A stretch of 64,000 nt of DNA from Datnioides undecimradiatus (lineage: Eukaryota > Chordata > Actinopteri > Lobotiformes > Datnioididae). The stretch lies in NCBI GenBank assembly GCA_008933995.1, contig WARS01000012.1, positions 6,809,501 to 6,873,500 on the forward strand, read 5' to 3'. A model generated the notes under the pieces. That model was not told where the DNA came from. It ran no database searches and saw nothing but the letters and a program-made list of their open reading frames with translations. A program made the translations under genes and the position numbers. Positions 55,034-64,000 of this stretch are shown piece by piece; position 1 is the stretch's first letter, and every line of letters starts with the position of its first letter.

Positions 55034-57333
55034 TCACCCAAATTTTGAAAGACCCAACTGCAAAAAAACAAAAGAAAGAAAGCATTAAACTCCACAATAA
55101 ATCAGTTGCACATACAAAGATGGGGATGAGACATGATTGAAGAATGTCAGGTGAAAATGTGTTTTTCAAATATCTAAAACAAGTATTTGCAGTTAAATCA
55201 ATGAACACATGATCCATTTTTTTGTCCTCTGGTCTTTTATACACTTGTTGTAGATATGCACACATTATAAGCACTCACATTACTTCATTATTTATGACAA
55301 AAATATCTTAAGCTATCATTACAGTACAGAGTCAGTCATTTTAATACATCAATAGATTTAGATTTGTTCAGAGAAAATCAAAGAATCACAAAACACTCCA
55401 AGGATGGTGTCACTGAACAGAATTTGATGGATTGATTAGATGCATGTTGTGTGGGTCACTGCCTGCTATTATCACACTTCATATTAACCTTAAGACTAAA
55501 GGCAATCTTGAATAAATGTGATCATGTTTCATGGATTGCAATACTCATCATATACTAATATGATATCACACCATATAAAGAAGGATGTGATTACCTTTTT
55601 GCGGACCAGTTTGACGGCCTTTTTATTGAAAGAGCAATCCAGCAGTCCTTTTTGCTCAAAGAACAGACAGTCCACAAAGAGACTGACTCTAGGGGTTTCA
55701 GGGTGATTTGTGTGGTTTGGTAAAGTGTAGTCTTTGTCAAAAGTGTGATGCATCGCCACCAGTATCACTACCCGATCTCCAAATTCTTCAATACAAACAG
55801 TAAACACATATCTTAGGTTTATAAAAGAAAAAACATGACATAACATTTTCATATGTGTTAAAGGTGTGTGCGTGTTTACCTGGGGCGCTGGACAATGCTG
55901 AATTAATGTCAGCCAAATAACGACTGACAATGGGACAGAAGACAATAATTGCGTTACTCTTCTCGTGTGAGTCGACCTTCTTTGCCCCTCTTGTCCTCAT
56001 GACAGTCGAAAGTGGTTCCTGCTACGTATGCGTAAATGTTTTTCATTTTTTTCTGGAAAAATAACAGAATACAAGTGTAACTTAACCGTAACCTCTTTAA
56101 CAAACCAGTGAAATTACATACAACATACTACTCCTACTTTCATGAGAAAATCTTTTACCCCTAGTGCAGGACATTGAGTTGCACATTGCTTTAACTCTGA
56201 CTGGCTTTCAAAAAAACATATGTATATATAAATATATGTCTAATGTATATTTGGTGCATAAGAATGCTTAATGGTCAATTCTGTAAATTGTATTTGACAG
56301 CTCAAGTTATTGGGTACTTCTCAGATTCATATATTTTGTTAATGTATGGCTAAAGATTAAACACATGTCTATAATAGATAACACTGTTACAACAGAAAGA
56401 GATCCTGCTTTAACATCTACAGTCTCATAATGTCATATATCTCTCTTTCAATGAATTCTCTTAACATGTCATGTCTTCTCCACACAGCTAACCAGCACTA
56501 AAGACACCAGTGTAAAAACACATGCACATTTTCTATAATTCAGGAAAATATGTGGCTGAAAGCACTCAAAAGAAACAGTTTGGCATTTTGGGAAATTCAC
56601 TTATTTGCTATCTTACTGGGAGTTGGGTGAGAAGGTTGTTAACAGTGTCAAATCTGTACCTGAAATATGAAAAATGCATTTGGCATCGTAAAATTGTAGA
56701 ATTGTAGTCTTGTAGAAAGAAGAAAGAAGCAACTGCCAATAGCTGCTTAGCTTAGCTTAGCACAAAGACTGGTAACAGGAGGAAACTGCTAGCCTTTTGT
56801 CTCTATGCTGTGAGTGCACCTTGACAAAATCTACATGACATAACCTCCCATTAAATCACAATGTGTTTTCACCATTTGATCTGTTATATGGATTAAAAAA
56901 CCAAAAATTGAGCATGTTGAAGTGAGGTTTATGAGTGCTGGCAGGCAGATGTTGTTATCTTTGAATGGAGTTTTTCCCCAGTTTCCAGCCTACATTGTGA
57001 CTAAGCTAAGCTAACATCTGCTGGGGTACCGATACGACAGTGGTACCATCTCATCTAACTGTGCAAGAGATTGAGAACAGTTACAGTTAACAGTTACAAC
57101 AGAAAGAGATCCTGCTTTAACATCGTCTCATAATGTCATATATCTGCGTTGACATTTAATACTTTACTTTATGTATCTTGCTGACAGTACTGAGTAAAGT
57201 AACCTCTTGCACTACGACCACCCGTACATGCTTTTAGACATGTTGTTTAGGGCTCTGTAGCATTAAGCAGGTCTTTACTGATTTACAAAAGTAATTCATT
57301 TAATTAATCGAGTAAACTTACTGTCTGGGGCAT
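55034..57333 (-). CDS. Unnamed fish-restricted small protein, four exons, possible frameshift in exon 2
   Basis: Exons in transcript order: 57322-57333 (ATG CCC CAG ACA, then GTAAGT), 55880-56052, 55595-55785 and 55034-55057 (TTGGGTCTTTCAAAATTTGG, stop), all with GT-AG borders. The readable product has FCPIVSRYLADINSAL, VVILVAMHHTFDKDY and VSLFVDCLFFEQKGLLDC. I recall tandem, uncharacterised teleost proteins with the same signature, roughly FCPIVSR..TDI..AL, HHTFD..Y.VP and VDCLF.E.GLL. The alternating hydrophobic strands and helices suggest a small alpha/beta (Rossmann- or TIR-like) fold. Function is unknown. Problem: exons 1-2 joined from 57333 read KNIYAYVAGTTFDCHEDKRG and stop after LTREE, while the conserved part is in the next frame. 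That frame can start at an ATG at 56000 (MRTRGAKK...) giving 111 residues. Either the gene is frameshifted or it uses the internal start. An ISRE lies just upstream. Confidence 0.55.
56386..56444. repeat. Flanking direct duplication, left copy
   Basis: GTTACAACAGAAAGAGATCC and the following bases to TGTCATATATCT recur at 57093-57145, on the other side of repeat copy B. The left copy has four extra bases (TACA) inside. Confidence 0.8.
56466..57073 (+). repeat. Teleost interspersed repeat, copy B
   Basis: Same element as 52178-52786, same orientation, 4.3 kb downstream, inserted in intron 1 of the unnamed minus-strand gene. It is bracketed by a 53-59 bp direct duplication of host sequence, which is far longer than a normal transposon target-site duplication. 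Confidence 0.85.
57093..57145. repeat. Flanking direct duplication, right copy
   Basis: Matches 56386-56444 apart from a 4-base gap after TTTAACATC. The pair suggests that copy B arrived with duplication of the target, or by a repair event. Confidence 0.8.
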
Positions 57334-57378
57334 TGTTGTCTTTCACAGGTCTGCGTTGTTGACCAGCCTCTGAAATTT

Positions 57379-57388
57379 ACCGGAAGTG
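57379..57388 (+). promoter_or_regulatory. ETS-family site
   Basis: ACCGGAAGTG is the full ETS/GABP consensus, about 46 bp upstream of the ATG at 57333 and 22 bp from the ISRE. Such sites commonly mark TATA-less start sites, so transcription of the minus-strand gene may begin here. Confidence 0.5.
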
Positions 57389-57409
57389 AGTTGTTTGGGC
57401 CATGAAAGC

Positions 57410-57419
57410 TTTCACTTTC
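57410..57419 (-). promoter_or_regulatory. Interferon-stimulated response element (ISRE)
   Basis: The minus strand reads CCGAAAGTGAAAGC, containing GAAAGTGAAA, which fits the ISRE core GAAANNGAAA. It lies 77 bp upstream of the ATG of the unnamed gene in the right orientation. A second GTGAAA-type half (AAAAGTGAAA at about 57431-57440, plus strand) is adjacent. Confidence 0.65.
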
Positions 57420-58824
57420 GGTTAAAGTGATAAAAGTGAAATTACGCATAGTGGCGCCATTTCCACCAACTGACCAGCAGGCGTCAGTATTGCAACATTA
57501 TTGAGCATGTGTAGACATTGAAGGGCATGTGGGTTCCGTTATTAGGTCCACATGAGAAGCCCTGTATATATCACATGCAGTAAAAATTAGCTGACTCTAA
57601 AAGTGGCTTACCATATGATATTCAGAGATATAATAGTACAGATTTTTGTCTTAATGTAATGTTGTTTAACTGAAATCTGTACAGGATTAAACTGCACATT
57701 GGAGGTTTTGGACTCAACTGATACTTTACAACATTACTCTAGACACTGAGACAGTTACAGGATCTTCAACTCAGTCGTAACTTCACTGTGACTGCCAGCT
57801 AAGGATATAAGAGTGTACTGGTTAAAGTTTTAGCATATATGCTTATTCTGTCAGCATCTGGACTAACCTGACTACTTGGCTGCCAGAGGTTCAGTAAATC
57901 ATGAATGTGAGTCACCTCGTTCTTCCCACATTTATATTATATCATTGTGTAAATTGAAATCCTGACACACAAACATCACTGTGGCTGCGTTGCAACAAAA
58001 CAGTTCAGTGTGTGCACTGTTTTACGGGGGGAGGGCGTAAACTGTATCCGTGGGAGTGATTCTTCATCCATCTGTGATGTAAAGTTGTCTAGATCATCTG
58101 TATCAGAGTCAGTACGTGCTGGCGTGTGCGCGCGCCCCCCCGGCTTCACTTACCTCTGACAAATGAGCAGAGCTGCTGATGGAATGGTCACCGGGCACAT
58201 TGTGGCCTTTATTCAGTGATCTTCAGAAAAAGACCAACAATATGAAGGAAAACACATTCAGCTCTCACAGACACACAGTTTGTTTTCCATAAAATGCACA
58301 TCATGTTCTGTCATAGCTGAGCTTGTAGGGCTCAAAGGATCCTCTGGAGGTGCAAATATGTGCTAGAAACAACCTTCTTTCAAAACTGAACATTAGTCAT
58401 AGTTAATTTCATAAAGGCTACAGTCTTTGTTGTCTTTGCAGTTTAACAGTTGCCGCATTTTCTAATCTCTTCAACACAAAGGATGACCTAACACAAAACA
58501 TATGCTCTGTAAATGAAACTAGGGGTAAGCATACTCAGTATAAAGAAAAAAGAAAAACAAGCAGCAAAACAAGACTCAACAGAGGTGATTATAACATTTA
58601 ATCACTGAACCCTATCGCCAAGCTTTGCAGGCTTCTCTCACCCATGGTTTGATTTACCCGCCCTCTTCCTGAGGAAAAATCTCATTCACTAGACGGATTG
58701 CTGAGCGGGCCTCACCGACCAGCCCCTATAAATCATTCTTTAATCAGAGGCCTCTGAGATTGGGCGCAGACACCCGCGGGAGCACCAGTGTGACACCTCA
58801 ACTCCTCCCTATGTGTCTCTGCAG
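57420..58824. other. No coding exon recognised
   Basis: If the orphan exon at 58825 belongs to a plus-strand gene, its upstream exons should be here or further left, but I found no Ig, TNF receptor or other domain exon. A minus-strand GTAAGT donor at about 58150 follows a short ATG frame (MCPVTIPSAALLICQR); too weak to call. Confidence 0.45.
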
Positions 58825-58997
58825 TCCTGGGAGTTTTTATCCTCCTCTGTTTCCTCCTCGGGCTTGTCTGCATTTGTATCAGTCATCAGGAAACTAAGAG
58901 AGATGACCCTCCCTACGCACTCCACTCAAACCAACACCTCGACATGTCCTCTGCTGCTGTGATGCCAAGCAAGACTAGGGACAGGACTTGGGTTTAA
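58825..58997 (+). CDS. Terminal exon of an unidentified single-pass membrane protein
   Basis: A pyrimidine-rich acceptor (CTATGTGTCTCTGCAG) is followed by 2 nt of a split codon and 57 codons. The text has a hydrophobic helix (VLGVFILLCFLLGLVCICIS), then HQETKRDDPPYALHSNQH, SSAAVMPSKTRDRTWV and TAA at 58995-58997. A phase-1 TM exon with a polar tail is typical of immunoglobulin-superfamily and receptor genes. The tail end T-W-V is a class I PDZ ligand with Trp at -1, the form preferred by Erbin- and ZO-1-type PDZ domains. I do not recognise the protein. No partner exon was found upstream within the window, so it may be a relic or the end of a gene with long introns. Confidence 0.5.
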
Positions 58998-61102
58998 GGC
59001 TGCATGATAACACTGGCCTTAGGTCAGGGCTGGATTATTAACCTGGTGAAGAGGGCAACCGTTCCCAAGAACATCTGGGCCCCATCCTCACAGTGGTCAT
59101 TACTGGCTTAAGAGAAAAATGGTTGTGAATGTTAGCCATTAAAGCCCAATATCAGCTGACATGAGAAGGAGGGTCCTGCTTTATCACCTGATATTATGAC
59201 CCTCCATTGTTGGAGCTCCTTGTGTCAAAATGTAGCTTTAAGACTCTCATTACTTCAGCTGAAGTTGTGTTTATATGATGCAGTTCTAAATTGACGCGCT
59301 AATCAAACTACATCCTGCTCATCCAGCCATATTCTGGTTACTACAACAACAGATTCCACTAAATCACTATTGAGGGGAAAAGCTTAGTGGTTTTTTGTTT
59401 AAAAAGAGTCTGTCTAAAGTTGGGATATTATTGTATTATATTGACCAATTTATCATTGATTGTACCCATCCTCAGCAGTTAAGAAATGGCTTCAGCAACA
59501 CAGATTGGACAAGTAAAGCGAAGAACTGCAGTGAAACTGTAATACTAGAACAGGGAGTCATGCTAGTGACATACTGTTTAGTGTTAAGTTTAGTTCTGTT
59601 TCTAATGACATTGGGTAATGATTAACATGGATTGCGATGCAGGGTTGCCTTTTTGAATAGCAATCTATTTTTTCAGTGTTCTCATGTCAATATGTTGGGG
59701 AGATGGTTTGAGCTTACATGAATAATGATGAAAATCATAATATTTTATAGTTATGGCATTGAGACTGACAGAACCAAGTATTACATTTGGGTGAAGATGA
59801 GAGTTCCTGAGACAAAACCTTCATCAAAGGCAGTTTATATATTTTTTGGTAACTGATATGAACACAGTCTGACTTGTTCTATCTGCAAATCGAGTTTCTC
59901 TTCTGTCAAGTCATGAGAGTTAGCCAAGTGAAAATAGCTGTTTGTCATGTAATTTTAAAGTAGTGCACAAAAACAACTGCATAACGTTCTACATTTGTGC
60001 AATAACTCAGACAGTAACTGAGTATTTAAGTCAAGAGGAAAAGTTGATGTGACATATCAGTCTTTTCATTAATAATTAATCTGATGTTCATTTACTTGAC
60101 AAATCAGTTTTGTTTGTAAGATAAAAAGTCAGAAAATACTGAAATTTGCGTCCGTCAGTTGAGAGTCAGTATCACTATATATGTATCTTTGAAAACAGCA
60201 CTTCCCCTTTCACCTGAATGTAAAAGTGGACTTTTGCATCTCATCACCTCACATAATCTTCATCGGCAGATGGACTTTGCCCATTCCTCGTCATTGAATT
60301 ATAGATGTTGAATTATAGATGTCTGAATTTAAGACTTAAATAAATTATATTTTGTCCTTAAATTTGTAATGTATAAATGTATTTTTTGCAAGCACTTCAA
60401 GGACTGATATGAAGCACTGAGTAATACTGACTCAAGTGAAGCTCAGATGAGAGCTAGTTGAAGCAAGGTTAATACTGGATATGGACAAATCACAGCATGA
60501 AAAGCTTTTGGATATCCAGAAGTTTAACTGAGGCCACATAGAGAGAAAAAAGGAAACTGTTGAGAAATGCTCAATTTGTATCCCTCCCACTCCCCTTTTG
60601 TTGCTGTTGTTTCTCTCTCTTGCCTCATCATATCTCACATGTGTCTTCGTGTAATTTTCTCTTGCACTAATTAAAACAAAAAAGGAAGAAAGGAGGTGTA
60701 ACACTGGATCACAGAGCTTCCTGAGGATGAAGAGTGGGGTTTCTGTAGGTTTTGAAAGTATTAAAAAATGCCTGTTTATGGAAGAGTTTCATCCTGAAGT
60801 TGGTGTAAATGAATCCTAAAAAACAATCTGATATGAAATTTCACAGCCGTGACACTCTATTTTGATCGTATAGGTGTTGCTTCATCCCTGCCACCTACAT
60901 CAGCCGCTCGCAAACTCAAACTCATTCAAATTCTCTACTGCGTCCTTGCAGGGAAATTATGTGCGCATTCATTATACGAAGCTTAAATGTTTACTATGCA
61001 GCAGCTGTTGTGCCCAAAAAAAGAAACCAGCATGATGAGAAGTGAGTAAAGTCAGTGAGAAGAGAGAGCTGAATACTTTTTTTTTTAAATGCAAAGATGC
61101 TC
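58998..61102. other. Intergenic, upstream of the 3-O-sulfotransferase gene
   Basis: AT-rich DNA with no open frame that resembles a protein. CpG frequency rises from about 60.85 kb towards the gene. Confidence 0.55.
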
Positions 61103-61110
61103 TGACGTCA
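61103..61110 (+). promoter_or_regulatory. hs3st2: Full palindromic CRE upstream of hs3st2
   Basis: TGACGTCA, the exact CREB/ATF site, 378 bp before the start codon at 61488 and next to CpG-rich sequence (CTCTGACGTCACCGTG). A T/A-rich run (TTTTTTTTTAAATGCAAAG) lies about 15 bp upstream. Promoter location is inferred. Confidence 0.5.
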
Positions 61111-61189
61111 CCGTGTTGAAATATTTTCTGTCGCTCAGCCGGTTTGGAGCTGTCAGAGAGCGCACTCCTCTGCTTCGCACTCGTGCGCG

Positions 61190-61309
61190 ATGACCATGGA
61201 GATGTTCAGGAGTTTAGCAGAAGGATGTCGTTTCCAAAGTCAGTGCACAGCGGAGAAAGCCTTTTCAATTAACGGAGTGAGGAGACGGACCGCAGATGGA
61301 TTGCGTTGA
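61190..61309 (+). promoter_or_regulatory. hs3st2: uORF 1 in the hs3st2 leader region
   Basis: ATG ACC ATG GAG ATG begins a 39-codon frame ending TTG CGT TGA. Whether it lies in the transcript depends on the unknown start site. Confidence 0.35.
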
Positions 61310-61439
61310 TGCGATGAAGTGATGGAAGTATTGACAACCAAGTGACAAGGCGCAGAAGTTGTTTGTTTCTCTGCTTTGGAGACAGTGAGTAGTTCAGCCA
61401 AGTAAGGGACTTAAACCATCATTAAGGACGCAGCGCTAA

Positions 61440-64000
<2,561 letters not shown>

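Noticed and set aside
54939-55274. 111-codon minus-strand open frame over the last exon of the unnamed gene
   Set aside because: Wrong frame for the exon; splicing from 55595 enters a frame that stops after seven residues.
58150-58210. Minus-strand exon-like stretch ending in GTAAGT with a short ATG frame
   Set aside because: Only a donor and a 16-codon frame; no partner exon and no conservation data.

Overview
The window is nuclear DNA from a teleost fish. The protein-coding genes are vertebrate, split by GT-AG introns and set in AT-rich intergenic DNA. The window also holds many CA/GT/CT microsatellites and a medium-copy repeat whose 'ttagcttagcttagcacaaagac' type core (quoted in part) I remember from percomorph fish genomes. 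No tRNA, rRNA, CRISPR array, prokaryotic or viral gene was recognised.

Layout. (1) 3.2-20.6 kb, plus strand: a fast-skeletal myosin-binding protein C gene (mybpc2). I could join 32 coding exons in frame: an N-terminal ladder of tiny exons, then C1 (Ig), the M-domain, C2-C5 (Ig), C6-C7 (Fn3), C8 (Ig), C9 (Fn3) and C10 (Ig). Only the first exon with the start codon is missing. (2) 21.0-29.1 kb, minus strand, tail to tail with mybpc2: an 11-exon, 412-residue membrane-anchored histidine acid phosphatase (acp4-like). (3) 29.1-41.4 kb: about 12 kb without a recognisable gene but with microsatellites and RFX X-box-like palindromes. (4) 41.5-43.8 kb, minus strand: lrrc4b (netrin-G ligand 3), complete in two coding exons, ending in the PDZ ligand ETQI. 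(5) 43.8-55.0 kb: no gene recognised; a CpG-rich block at about 48.1-48.6 kb is the best candidate for the lrrc4b promoter. (6) 55.0-57.4 kb, minus strand: a small four-exon gene of an unnamed, apparently fish-restricted family. It has an ISRE and an ETS site at its promoter and a frame conflict in exon 2. A 609-bp repeat sits in its first intron and a near-identical copy lies 4.3 kb away. (7) 58.8-59.0 kb, plus strand: an orphan terminal exon encoding a transmembrane helix and a short tail ending TWV. (8) 61.5-62.0 kb, plus strand: exon 1 of a heparan sulfate 3-O-sulfotransferase of the hs3st2 type; the gene continues beyond the window.

How the genes relate. mybpc2, acp4 and lrrc4b lie together on human 19q13.33, so this is conserved synteny. 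Their relatives MYBPC3 and ACP2 lie together on 11p11.2, with LRRC4C nearby on 11p12, which suggests an ancient genome-duplication paralogon. The genes do not form one pathway: thick-filament structure (mybpc2), a phosphatase, a synaptic adhesion molecule and a glycosaminoglycan-modifying enzyme are simply neighbours. The most novel material is the 55-59 kb interval: an apparently interferon-responsive small gene with a possible frameshift, and the unassigned membrane-protein exon.
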